Shown piece after piece: positions 38,801 through 46,610 of a stretch of 64,000 nucleotides of DNA (within the stretch, counting starts at the first letter, position 1; each line of letters begins with the position of its first letter). Position numbers and translations under genes: made by a program. Under the pieces are notes generated by a model. That model was not told the DNA's origin. It searched no databases and was given only the letters and a program-made list of their open reading frames with translations. This DNA comes from an uncultured Aquimarina sp. (GTDB lineage: Bacteria; Bacteroidota; Bacteroidia; Flavobacteriales; Flavobacteriaceae): assembly GCA_947503835.1 (NCBI GenBank), contig CANNFM010000007.1, positions 164,809-228,808 of the forward strand. Reading direction: 5' to 3'.

Positions 38801-40189
38801 ATCGGGCAACTGGTAAACAACAAGTCTGAAAATATTACTTATTTTTACAATGCCAGTGGATTGGTGACCGAGGTACATAAAGATAATACGCCTTTGGTGA
38901 AGTTCTTTTACAATGACAAAAACCATAGAGTACGAAAGGAAAGTTTTAATCCTACCAACAGTTCTATAACAACAACATTCTATGTGCGAGATGCTTCTGG
39001 TACAACAATGGCTGTTTATAATACATTTGATGCTAATGTGCCTGGAGGGGGAAGTGCTTCTCCGACCATTACAGAACATACTATTTATGGTGCGCAAAGA
39101 CTAGGTGTTTATAAAAGATACAAAAATGGTGGCGGTAATAGTTTATACCAATTAACAGACCACTTGGGTAATGTACGAGCAGTAATAGGAAGAACCGTGA
39201 GTGGCCAAGAAATGGCTATTACTTCCACAACAGATTACTATCCCGGCGGAATGGTAATGCCAAACAGAAATTTACAGGGCGACTATCGTTATGGGTATCA
39301 AGGTGAATATGCTGAAACTGATCCGGAAACAGGGAAACCAATGTTTACTTTACGAATGTACGATCCTAGAATCAATCGTTGGTTATCACCAGATCCTTAT
39401 GGTGAGTTTCATAGTCCCTATATGGCAATGGGAAATAATTGGCCATCTACTGTTGACCCAAGTGGTGGATGTACTGATTGTAGTAAATGTCCTGATACTT
39501 GTGGGCAAATGGGGATTGATGTAATACCTGATGGTCAAAGTATAGATTTTGATTTTGATTCTGGTGCTTTTTCTCTAGTAAATGGTGTTTCTTCTATGTT
39601 AGATGAAGCCAACCTAGGGACATATCATACTGTTAGGTTGGATGGCCTTTTAGGACAAGCAAGGTTTTTAATGCGCCCAGAAGATACAATGGGAGATTTT
39701 TGGGATAGACGAAATGATGCTGCTGACAGAATTGTTAGAGGTAATAAAATTTTAATGTTTGGGGCTAATGTGGTTTTAGCTATGGAAGGGGGGATTTTTG
39801 CTTCATCTACTCCTGCAACTTCTGGACCAAGACAGTATAATTATAAAGGAGGGCTAGCCCCTAGTTCCACACCAACGGGCTTAGATGGAAATCCTCAAGT
39901 AATGCCTAGATATATTTATAGAGGAGGAGGTACTTCACCTAGTGATTTGAAACTTCGACCAGGAGAAACTCATCTTTCTTTTAGTGAAGGATTAGCTAAC
40001 CCAACGACAGGGCATAGAGTTTTTAATAAAAATACAATTATTCAAATAGATGTTCATAAATTACCTAAGGGTAGTATAACTTTAGATGGAGGGACAAATG
40101 GTTTTGCTAGAGGGCATGTTTCTGTTAAAGCAACAACTGAACAAATTAAAGCAGCTATGATACAGAAACTTAAGGTTCCTAAGATGTAA
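35840..40189 (+). CDS. RHS core protein with C-terminal toxin candidate, locus 1
   Basis: A 1449-residue protein with a signal peptide (IGIHVILLFFLFGWLNQANA). Near residue 133 is a thrombospondin-3-type Ca loop (DQDNDGFGD). RHS YD repeats run from about 190 to 1100 (YDDLGKPVQ-like, YEYDPVSSQV). The RHS-associated core is near 1110-1205 (YQLTDHLGNVRAVIG, FTLRMYDPRINRWLSPDP). The variable tip begins after DPSGG near residue 1207 and ends in a compact domain with YIYRGGGTSPSDLKLRPGE, HLSFSEG and FARGHVSVKAT. I cannot name this domain; the YRGGG start recalls ADP-ribosyltransferases, the GHVS strand RNase-type toxins. The following small gene is the likely immunity gene. Confidence 0.85.
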   Translation: MKININHIGIHVILLFFLFGWLNQANAQSGGCFQYDSAQTYHYVEQSAGSITFNYTLKDFSCQPIVGELIPNWITINNFLNGTIGTLTINYAVNQTSTEREAFIQLGTSVPVTDFVQIRIKQKKTCYKSWYPDQDNDGFGDHTSEPFASCTQPSGMVDNNYDLCPSEPNDLNNGCPYIYDHENYNWVVSQAYDITGKEIGASKSYFDDLGKPVQSQSLDTKTNKIWASQTIYDDQGRPALSTLSAPIGTDFGFKDDFIKKPDNSTFSSSDLGSFVADPAVVGSQPNTLGWYYSENNIDDPNTEEKEGETYQDITSRPYSRTIFSGLNPGTALKTIGGNKMGGEWKNGYVFSMPAGQELTQSKAFGDTKYDGNTYKIIKTVARDVHGVENVIFTDIDGRTLAAARSGNEEGNTVTRTSNVYIKEQKYVDIHLPAGTQGISITGSSGLTIYVYDLITEKIVHTAWENLPSGFYRIVVQNTHAYNPNSPITVTYKENYYDYSLNEYDNVGRLLSSYQPLNKLKSEFTYNALGQLEYTKSPDEGEAWFKYRKDGQIRYSQNSKQKAANQMSYTNYDSKGRPIESGVYKGFKPINFESLNPDGLGFPGSLSEQQFTTYDALTQEDINALPANYKDPSFLAGNVAKTQNENTTTYYNYDIYGRVQWIVQNINGLGVKTIDYEYDPVSSQVTQVIYQKYEAADRFIHRYTYDPKDYSLIKVETATDSDMPFTEHAAYEYYEKGGLKQLNLAEGLQKIDYIFNLNGALKSINHPNLDATSDPGRNDNDLFGMNLHYYQGDYARNPSLTKPNGIDQYNGNIKAMTWNTKGQNNSAPDTYYYTYDKNNWLTGASFNQAVNEVDPGVPPTLIKDEVIAATETAEATQSIKMRPGFKVTATNALTFTTNIAKDGTVQDDGDYNVSNITYDANGNIQSLHRNKHTDPEVSGGSNAMDKLSYSYDATKPNQLKQVIDEAGDVDGADDIDTQTNPDNYVYNEIGQLVNNKSENITYFYNASGLVTEVHKDNTPLVKFFYNDKNHRVRKESFNPTNSSITTTFYVRDASGTTMAVYNTFDANVPGGGSASPTITEHTIYGAQRLGVYKRYKNGGGNSLYQLTDHLGNVRAVIGRTVSGQEMAITSTTDYYPGGMVMPNRNLQGDYRYGYQGEYAETDPETGKPMFTLRMYDPRINRWLSPDPYGEFHSPYMAMGNNWPSTVDPSGGCTDCSKCPDTCGQMGIDVIPDGQSIDFDFDSGAFSLVNGVSSMLDEANLGTYHTVRLDGLLGQARFLMRPEDTMGDFWDRRNDAADRIVRGNKILMFGANVVLAMEGGIFASSTPATSGPRQYNYKGGLAPSSTPTGLDGNPQVMPRYIYRGGGTSPSDLKLRPGETHLSFSEGLANPTTGHRVFNKNTIIQIDVHKLPKGSITLDGGTNGFARGHVSVKATTEQIKAAMIQKLKVPKM

Positions 40190-40200
40190 TATTAAATTAA

Positions 40201-40632
40201 ATGGAAAAAGAAGAGATAATAGACATACATTTTTTTTTGACACAGTTGGCAATTGTTTCATCAGAATTACTCGAATTGAATATTTTTTTAAAAGATACAG
40301 AGACCTTTACAAAGGTCACTAATACTACTGAAATCTGTTTTGAAAATATGGTAGATAAAAAAAAACCCGTATTGTCATTTGATTTACATTGTGAATTAAA
40401 GAAACAAAACAAAGAGGTACATACTTTAGGTCTGGAATTTGAATTGTTTTTTTCTAACGAATGGAATATTAATTCATATATACATTGGATAGCTTACGAT
40501 GGACTTGGGGAAGATATCTATGAAGAAAATAAAAAGTATAATTCCTTTACTGATTTTAGTAAGGATATTGAAAATGAATTGTTGATTTGTAAAAAAGAAT
40601 TATTTAAAGTTGTAGAAAATTTAAAGAGATAA
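40201..40632 (+). CDS. Candidate immunity protein for RHS toxin 1
   Basis: A 143-residue acidic protein without signal peptide (MEKEEIIDIHFFLTQLAIV). It contains beta strands (VLSFDLHCELKKQNKEV, LGLEFELFFSNEWNINSY) and a C-terminal helix (ELLICKKELFKVVENLKR). It starts 11 bp after the toxin gene, is more AT-rich than the RHS genes and is followed at once by the ~62-bp repeat. Position, size and composition fit an immunity gene. A cytosolic location implies that toxin 1 acts in the cytosol. I recognise no family. Confidence 0.65.
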   Translation: MEKEEIIDIHFFLTQLAIVSSELLELNIFLKDTETFTKVTNTTEICFENMVDKKKPVLSFDLHCELKKQNKEVHTLGLEFELFFSNEWNINSYIHWIAYDGLGEDIYEENKKYNSFTDFSKDIENELLICKKELFKVVENLKR

Positions 40633-40649
40633 GAAATACAAGAAAAATA

Positions 40650-40711
40650 GCTCCACTCGGGTATAGTATATCGCTAGTGCTAGTTTGCAACTAGTACCGT
40701 ATATGAGTAAG
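40650..40711 (+). repeat. Toxin-locus downstream repeat, copy A
   Basis: About 62 bp with the core CTAGTGCTAGTTTGCAACTA, which contains the inverted pair CTAGT/ACTAG. It begins 18 bp after the stop of immunity gene 1. Copy B at 51869-51931 is roughly 85 percent identical and stands in the same place behind immunity gene 2. Confidence 0.75.
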
Positions 40712-40733
40712 CAACAACAGTAAGAAAAAAAGT

Positions 40734-40768
40734 AAAAACAGTCACATCGATCAGATGTGGCTGTTTTT
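40734..40768 (+). terminator. Terminator of RHS locus 1
   Basis: A 15-bp stem (aaaaacagtcacatc / gatgtggctgttttt, one wobble) with loop gatca and a T run. Confidence 0.88.
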
Positions 40769-41121
40769 TTTATCATCATCCAGTTAACAAAACATCTCGA
40801 TACACGCTCGTACCTCACGCACTCGATATGACATCCGAGTTAGTCAAAAAACGCCAACTTCAAAACCTTAGAACACACTGTAAAACAACGAATTACGGAT
40901 AACCATATTATCAAAAAAACAAGTTTTATATTAAAAAAAAATTAGTGATTCTAGCAAACTCCTTTATTTTCAAGCAAAAACCTCACTCCTCTCCTATCAA
41001 CCCTAATTACCATCCAGAAATTTCCCCTCTTCAAAAAGGGATATAATCCCCATACCGCAGCATTATATTTAGCTTTAGGTTTGTCTTTCAAAATTATTAA
41101 TCAAATAAAATATTCACACAA

Positions 41122-41601
41122 ATGGCATTAGAAAATCTAATTAGCATTGACTTTAGTAAAGAAGAATTAAAAGAATTGGATCATCACATGGCGGGTATTC
41201 AAAACATCTTCAAAGGTAAAACTGTTAATATCACTCCAGAGCAAAGACAACAGTATGGTAGTATTGGCAATCATAACAAACTTATTGTAGATAAAGCTAA
41301 AAATTATATGGAGCAACATCCTGATTGGATTCCGCGTTTTTTGGATAAAGAAGAGTTTGATAGGGATCATAAAACAAGAGAGCTGGTAGAAAACCGCGCG
41401 CAGTTGCTTAACAACTTATCACAACAGTTATTAGATACCAAAACCCTGCTGGATCATGATAATTATACCAATGCACTAAGTTTTTATCGTATGATGCGCT
41501 TTTTGGCCAGAGAAAACGAACCGGGTGCCAAAACAGTGTACGAGGATATGAAAGTACTTTTTAATAAATCTTCGGCAACGAGTACAGATGAAACTGAATG
41601 A
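41122..41601 (+). CDS. Conserved hypothetical helical protein
   Basis: A 159-residue soluble protein, almost entirely helical by composition (FSKEELKELDHHMAGIQNIF, RAQLLNNLSQQLLDTKTLL, ALSFYRMMRFLAREN). There is no signal peptide or membrane segment. Relatives occur in other Bacteroidota as far as I recall, without known function. A good terminator follows, and behind that starts the array of 21-22-bp palindromic units. It stands between the two RHS loci but has no obvious link to them. Confidence 0.75.
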   Translation: MALENLISIDFSKEELKELDHHMAGIQNIFKGKTVNITPEQRQQYGSIGNHNKLIVDKAKNYMEQHPDWIPRFLDKEEFDRDHKTRELVENRAQLLNNLSQQLLDTKTLLDHDNYTNALSFYRMMRFLARENEPGAKTVYEDMKVLFNKSSATSTDETE

Positions 41602-41621
41602 TAATCGTAACCTTTTTAGAG

Positions 41622-41641
41622 AAGCCGCTATACAGCGGCTT
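41622..41641 (+). terminator. Intrinsic terminator
   Basis: Stem aagccgct / agcggctt with loop atac, followed by a run of seven T. Confidence 0.88.
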
Positions 41642-41654
41642 TTTTTATACACAC

Positions 41655-42090
41655 TATTACCCCCTACCCAATACCCCTAGAGGGTGGTTCGTAACCACCC
41701 CTGACCCGGTTACGAACCACCCTATACCTGGTTACAAACCCCTTCTACCCTATACCAAAGTGATTCGAAGCGGTTCTGTACCCTCTCGAATAGGTTATAT
41801 AACCCCTTCGAAGGGGTTATTTACCCTTTGTAATAGGTTCTTAACCCTTTCAAATAGGTATAGAACCACCTCGAACCACTAGAGTAACCCATTATAATGG
41901 GTATACTATTGCCTATAATGGGTATATAACTGCTTCGAAGCAGTATTGAACTCCTCCAACATAAGTAATGTAATTACTAAAGAGGGTAATAAACCACCAA
42001 AAGCCAACACACAACTGCATAGAACCAGTGCACAACCACCTAGACATGAATTACGAACCTATTATAAAGAATATACAACCTCTTTGATTT
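41655..42090. repeat. Array of degenerate 21-22-bp palindromic units
   Basis: About twenty imperfect tandem units of 20-23 bp, each close to CC-n-n-TTCGAA-n-n-GG followed by GTTAnnnAA. Good examples are ccccttcgaaggggtt at 41803-41818 and ctgcttcgaagcag at 41930-41943. The period is about two helix turns. The units degenerate to the right. The changing unit length breaks any reading frame, so it is not a coding repeat. Confidence 0.7.
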
Positions 42091-42120
42091 AATAATTAAC
42101 TATAAAAAGTTAATAAAATA

Positions 42121-42156
42121 AGTTCTGGATCTTCAACTATATACAGATCCAGAACT
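42121..42156. repeat. 36-bp palindromic element, copy 2
   Basis: The most perfect copy: arms agttctggatct and agatccagaact around tcaactatatac. It lies 105 bp before the tail-fibre-like gene of RHS locus 2, so it may act in its leader or end transcription from the repeat array. Confidence 0.75.
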
Positions 42157-42261
42157 TCTTCTTTTATTATATCTACTATCATTGCCGCATATTAGATTAC
42201 ACATAAGCCATAATACAAGTTAACGTGAATTTCAATCATCATAAAAAATCAATTTAGTAAA

Positions 42262-43389
42262 ATGAAAAATCAAATACTCTTAGTTTTAATTTGTTCTATA
42301 GCACATTTAGGCTTCTCGCAGCAAACACAATATAATGTTACCGCCGGTAATGGAAACGGTTTACGATTTTGGAACAGTGATACTTATAAGATACACATGG
42401 GTAATGCAGCCGAATATAAGTTTGGACCTGTAACCGATTATAGTATTAAAATGAATATGAGTAATACCCCCGGAAGAGGTTGGACTTGGGGTGTGGCTGG
42501 CAAAACTCCCATTGCTGCATTAAATACTTTAGGGAATTTTAAAACAGCTGGTAGCATAAGTGGTAATACCATTAGCGGATTAAAAGGTGTTTTCGATTCT
42601 AGTAGTTTGGGAAATAATGGATGGATTCCTGTCTCTATAGGTCGTGAGTATAAAACAGACCGAAGAACTTTTGAGTTTGTTGTCGATCCTACCAATACAG
42701 GTTCTGGATATACTGCATTCGGAATAACAGATCAATCAGAAAATTTAAGACATGATTTTGTTTCTAATAATACATCTACCTGGATAGATTTAGATGATCA
42801 CAAAGGAACTCATTTTTTTAAATTAAATAGATCAGAAACGGCACCCGGTAAATTTGCCACTTATATCCATATGCCTACCTCAGATGCTAGAATCGTTATA
42901 GGACAATATGGAGGATATTTAGAGGACAAAGGATATAAATTGGTTGTAAATAATGGAGGGGCATTAGTAAATGGTGATTTAATCGCAAATGGTAATGTAG
43001 GCATTGGTACAAACGACCCTGGAGCATATAAACTTGCAGTAAATGGTAAAATTCATGCACAAGAAGTTAGAGTAGACCTGGTAGGATGGCCCGATTATGT
43101 TTTCGAAGAAAATTACTCCTTGCCAACCCTACATCAAGTAGAACAACATATTGCAGAAAAAGGTCATTTAATCAATATACCATCGGCTAAAGAAGTTGAA
43201 AAAAATGGAGTTCAATTAGGTGAAATGAATAAAAAACTACTTGAAAAAATAGAAGAACTTACCCTCTACGCTATTGCTCAAGAAAAGAAACTGAAGGAGC
43301 AGGAAACAATTAACAATCAATTAAAAACCAACAATCAAAATCTAGAAGCAAGATTAGCTAAGATTGAAGCACTGTTTAATAAAGAATAA
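42262..43389 (+). CDS. Secreted tail-fibre-like protein with C-terminal coiled coil, RHS locus 2
   Basis: A 375-residue protein with a signal peptide (LLVLICSIAHLGFSQ). It lacks the 17-residue solenoid of its paralogue at 27543; instead residues about 22-110 form a different beta region (TAGNGNGLRFWNSDTYKI). Residues about 110-265 are nearly identical to the paralogue, including at DNA level. The end has GWPDYVFEENY, NIPSAKEVEKNGVQLG and a longer coiled coil (KLKEQETINNQLKTNNQNL). It starts the second RHS locus, with 11 bp to the next gene, and is probably its surface-exposed accessory protein. Confidence 0.8.
   Translation: MKNQILLVLICSIAHLGFSQQTQYNVTAGNGNGLRFWNSDTYKIHMGNAAEYKFGPVTDYSIKMNMSNTPGRGWTWGVAGKTPIAALNTLGNFKTAGSISGNTISGLKGVFDSSSLGNNGWIPVSIGREYKTDRRTFEFVVDPTNTGSGYTAFGITDQSENLRHDFVSNNTSTWIDLDDHKGTHFFKLNRSETAPGKFATYIHMPTSDARIVIGQYGGYLEDKGYKLVVNNGGALVNGDLIANGNVGIGTNDPGAYKLAVNGKIHAQEVRVDLVGWPDYVFEENYSLPTLHQVEQHIAEKGHLINIPSAKEVEKNGVQLGEMNKKLLEKIEELTLYAIAQEKKLKEQETINNQLKTNNQNLEARLAKIEALFNKE
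42589..43047 (+). repeat. 459-bp duplicated coding segment (partner 28467-28925)
   Basis: Gapless near-identical match to the segment in the locus 1 tail-fibre-like gene. A second shared block follows near 43180-43280 (partner 29058-29160). Confidence 0.8.
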
Positions 43390-43400
43390 CAATCCCTATA

Positions 43401-46400
43401 ATGAAAAACATACTTTTATTAATTACAGTAGTATTGATTTCCAATTTTTGTTTATCTCAAGAAATAGGTGATTACCTTAATTTTGATCAATATATCCAAG
43501 ACGAATTATCTTCTCCTGAAGTAAAATCCTTTGAAAAAGTATCTCTAATACCTAATGACCTTTCTACAGGAAAATTAAATCTAACAATTCCAATTTATAA
43601 CTTACAAATTGGAAGACTTAAATATCCTATTGGTTTATCATACAACTCGGGTGGTATCAAGGTTGACCAGCAATCATCAGAAGTGGGTCTAGGTTGGAAT
43701 ATTTCAAAAACTATAATAACCAGACAAACAATTGACGGTAATGATTTTGATAACGTAGGAACGCAATATTATGATGCAGAAGGAGGTGGTTTTGCAGATA
43801 ACATTAATGACCCCGAATTTAATGCTCATTTTTATACCACTCAAAAGAAAATGGGGTACTTACTCAAGGAAAAATTAAACTTTAAGGCTACTTCGAGCAC
43901 TACTACCGTAGATGAAATGCCTGATATTTACACTCTTTTATCAAGTGATGGATTCCAAACAAAATTTTATTTAAAAGATTACAATACCCCTATTGAGTTA
44001 ACAGAAAAGAGTTCTATTATAGAATTCATAAAAGGTAAACAAGTCTATAACAACCCTCAGTACATAAGTACGGAATCAAAACCGTATTTCCCAATGTATG
44101 ATTTACTGAAAATAGAAATTACAAGTCAAGATGGAATTAAATATACTTTTCAAGATTTTGACGTAGTAATTTCAAACTCTTATGAAATTAATGTTTTCAA
44201 CAATACGAACTCTATTGATGGTATCTATCGAGTGCCTGAGATATCTGCATGGCATATTTCAAAAATTGAAGATTTGTTGACGGGAGAAGAGATAAACTTC
44301 GAATACGATACATATAATGCAGATCCAGTTACAGGAAGTTTTTTGACTTTTAGTGATACTGATCTTCCTCCTGATGGATTGATTGTTAACAAATCGATTA
44401 AAACAATACCACAAGGTGGATGGTTAAATAATACATTCACTAATTGTCCTAATAGAGTATTTAGAGCAGACTTTTCTTATAATAGCCGAAAGCAATTATA
44501 TTTAAGAACTCACTACTCAAGACATTATGTTAAAAACAGATTGGTAAAAATAACATTTAATGGTGGTAAGATTGATTTCAACTGGAATAATAATCGCCAA
44601 GATCTTTACAACTCAAAATCCTTAGACAATATTAAAGTTTATGGATACAATCCCTCCTCATCACTAAACAATAACCTGATTAAGGAATTTAATTTTCAAT
44701 ATGAATATTTCGATTCAGCAAATAATTGTCAAAATGCTTATAGATGTAAAAGACTAAAATTGACTAGTGTAGAAGAAGTAGGAAAACCTGCTTATCAATT
44801 CACATATTATAATGAGAATGGCAATTTCCCTCAAATTACTAGCAATAAAAAGGACTTTATGGGATATTATAATAGCGCTATTAGCCATCCAGATAATGCT
44901 CATGTAGTTCCAAACTTATACTATTATCCTTTTAAAAATGAAAAATCAATTTTACCATTTAATATTCCCGGAATTACTGAAAAGTATCCAATTTATGGTG
45001 ATTATGACGCAACAGCATCTTCAATTTCGGATGTACAAACATGGTCTTTAGAAACTATAACCTATCCCACTGGTGCCAGTTCTAAAATTGAATATGAACT
45101 TAATGATGTTGAACTGTTTGGTAAAGATGTTATTACATCTGGCTTAAGAGTAAAATCTCAAATAATAACCGATAATAGTATACTTGCTAGAAAAATAGAT
45201 TACCAATATAGAGCAGATAACAATTCTTTAAGTTCTGGTAGTTTTGTAAACTTTCCTTACTATGGAAGACCTTCTATAGTTATTGGGCAAAATTTTGAAG
45301 ATTTATCGAAATGGGATGAAAGGTTTATTCATGATACTTTTATTATAGATCAACACCCCAGATTAGATTCGGATTTGTCGAAAAATGCTTATGTATTATA
45401 CAAACAGGTAATTGAGAAAGAACAAAGTAATGGATATACTAATTATGAATTTTTATCGAATGATAGGTATCCAAATGATTATAACAGAGGTATAATTTCT
45501 CCTAATAGCCCAGAATTAAATAGGTTTACAGGTGGCATAATGTGTGGTGACTTTTTCGTAATGAGAAATAGTGGATTTGGAACACAATACTATACAGACA
45601 ATTCATTTAAAAGAGGAAAATTAATATCAAAAACAGTCTTTGATAATAATGATGAAATACTCCAAGAGACAATAAATCAGTATTTTGAAAATAATTCGCC
45701 CTCTAGCGAGAATTATACTAAACGACTATTTCATGCAAATCGAAGAATATTAGATAATCCTTTGAATAGAGATTTCGAAAACATATTCGATGTCACTAAA
45801 GAGTATACTACGAACACCTTCAAATTAAGGAATACTATAAAAATAGATCATTTTAATAATGATCTGAATAGAAGAATTAAGTTTGATTATAACTCAATAG
45901 GTTTAGTATCTAAAAAGACAGAATATTTATATAACGAGGGACAAAATAACACACTAATTGAGGATTTTTATTACGTAGATGAAACAAGTTCTCAACTCAC
46001 AGGAATCTCTCTATTAAAATCACTAAACTACTTATCCAAAATCGTAAAAGTCGAAGAAAAAACCACTGACTCCAACGTAGAAATTTATACAAAAGGTGCT
46101 GAATTTTTATTTAATTCTGATGGTCATGTGGAAAAGGTATTATCTATAGATAAAGAATTGGTTAATCTAGAAGAAATTTCTTTTGATTACTATACGAATA
46201 ATGGAAAAACTATTCAATATAAGAATAATGCAGGTATTACAACGGTAATCTTATGGGGTTACAATTATCAATATCCAATTGCAAAAATACAAGGTGCTAC
46301 ATACGCACAGGTATTGACAGCTTTAAATCGCAGTTCAACAGATAACCTAAGTTATTTACAAGAGTATACTCCTGAACAATTGAAAACAGAATTGCAAAAA

Positions 46401-46601
46401 TTAAGGAATCATAATACTATGAGTAACACTATGATTCATACATACACTTACGATCCTTTGATAGGAATTACTAGCATAACAGATGCTAAAGGATATACAA
46501 TGTATTATGAATATGATGATTCTAATAGGTTAGTAATTGTCAAAGACGATAAAAAGAGAGTTTTATCTAAAAATGACTACAACTATCATTCACAAAATTA
46601 A
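43401..46601 (+). CDS. RHS/SpvB-like N-terminal half protein, locus 2
   Basis: A 1066-residue exported protein (signal ILLLITVVLISNFCLSQ). Residues about 35-110 carry the shell-start motif (DLSTGKLNLTIPIYNL, YPIGLSYNSGGIKVDQ, VGLGWNISKTI). The middle is beta-rich with no named domain. The last ~100 residues include VILWGYNYQYPIAKIQGATY, a pattern common before YD repeats, and end in YD repeats (YTYDPLIGITSI, YYEYDDSNRLVIV). It has no toxin tip and is followed after 9 bp by the RHS-core gene, as in locus 1. It is shorter than its counterpart at 30836 and lacks the Gly/Ser-rich stretch. Confidence 0.85.
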   Translation: MKNILLLITVVLISNFCLSQEIGDYLNFDQYIQDELSSPEVKSFEKVSLIPNDLSTGKLNLTIPIYNLQIGRLKYPIGLSYNSGGIKVDQQSSEVGLGWNISKTIITRQTIDGNDFDNVGTQYYDAEGGGFADNINDPEFNAHFYTTQKKMGYLLKEKLNFKATSSTTTVDEMPDIYTLLSSDGFQTKFYLKDYNTPIELTEKSSIIEFIKGKQVYNNPQYISTESKPYFPMYDLLKIEITSQDGIKYTFQDFDVVISNSYEINVFNNTNSIDGIYRVPEISAWHISKIEDLLTGEEINFEYDTYNADPVTGSFLTFSDTDLPPDGLIVNKSIKTIPQGGWLNNTFTNCPNRVFRADFSYNSRKQLYLRTHYSRHYVKNRLVKITFNGGKIDFNWNNNRQDLYNSKSLDNIKVYGYNPSSSLNNNLIKEFNFQYEYFDSANNCQNAYRCKRLKLTSVEEVGKPAYQFTYYNENGNFPQITSNKKDFMGYYNSAISHPDNAHVVPNLYYYPFKNEKSILPFNIPGITEKYPIYGDYDATASSISDVQTWSLETITYPTGASSKIEYELNDVELFGKDVITSGLRVKSQIITDNSILARKIDYQYRADNNSLSSGSFVNFPYYGRPSIVIGQNFEDLSKWDERFIHDTFIIDQHPRLDSDLSKNAYVLYKQVIEKEQSNGYTNYEFLSNDRYPNDYNRGIISPNSPELNRFTGGIMCGDFFVMRNSGFGTQYYTDNSFKRGKLISKTVFDNNDEILQETINQYFENNSPSSENYTKRLFHANRRILDNPLNRDFENIFDVTKEYTTNTFKLRNTIKIDHFNNDLNRRIKFDYNSIGLVSKKTEYLYNEGQNNTLIEDFYYVDETSSQLTGISLLKSLNYLSKIVKVEEKTTDSNVEIYTKGAEFLFNSDGHVEKVLSIDKELVNLEEISFDYYTNNGKTIQYKNNAGITTVILWGYNYQYPIAKIQGATYAQVLTALNRSSTDNLSYLQEYTPEQLKTELQKLRNHNTMSNTMIHTYTYDPLIGITSITDAKGYTMYYEYDDSNRLVIVKDDKKRVLSKNDYNYHSQN

Positions 46602-46610
46602 TCAAACATC

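Larger units (their letters stand above)
40633..41121. other. Gene-free stretch behind toxin-immunity pair 1
   Basis: It holds the ~62-bp repeat (40650-40711), a terminator (40734-40768), then a string resembling another dispersed repeat (CTCGATACACGCTCG near 40796) and AT-rich sequence up to the gene at 41122. I see no small gene. Confidence 0.5.

Noticed and set aside
41598..41882. Open frame across the palindromic array
   Set aside because: It is generated by repeat units of changing length, so the peptide has no consistent repeat and no start context.
41655..42090. Possible CRISPR array
   Set aside because: Units are directly adjacent, degenerate and without unique spacers, and no cas genes are present.
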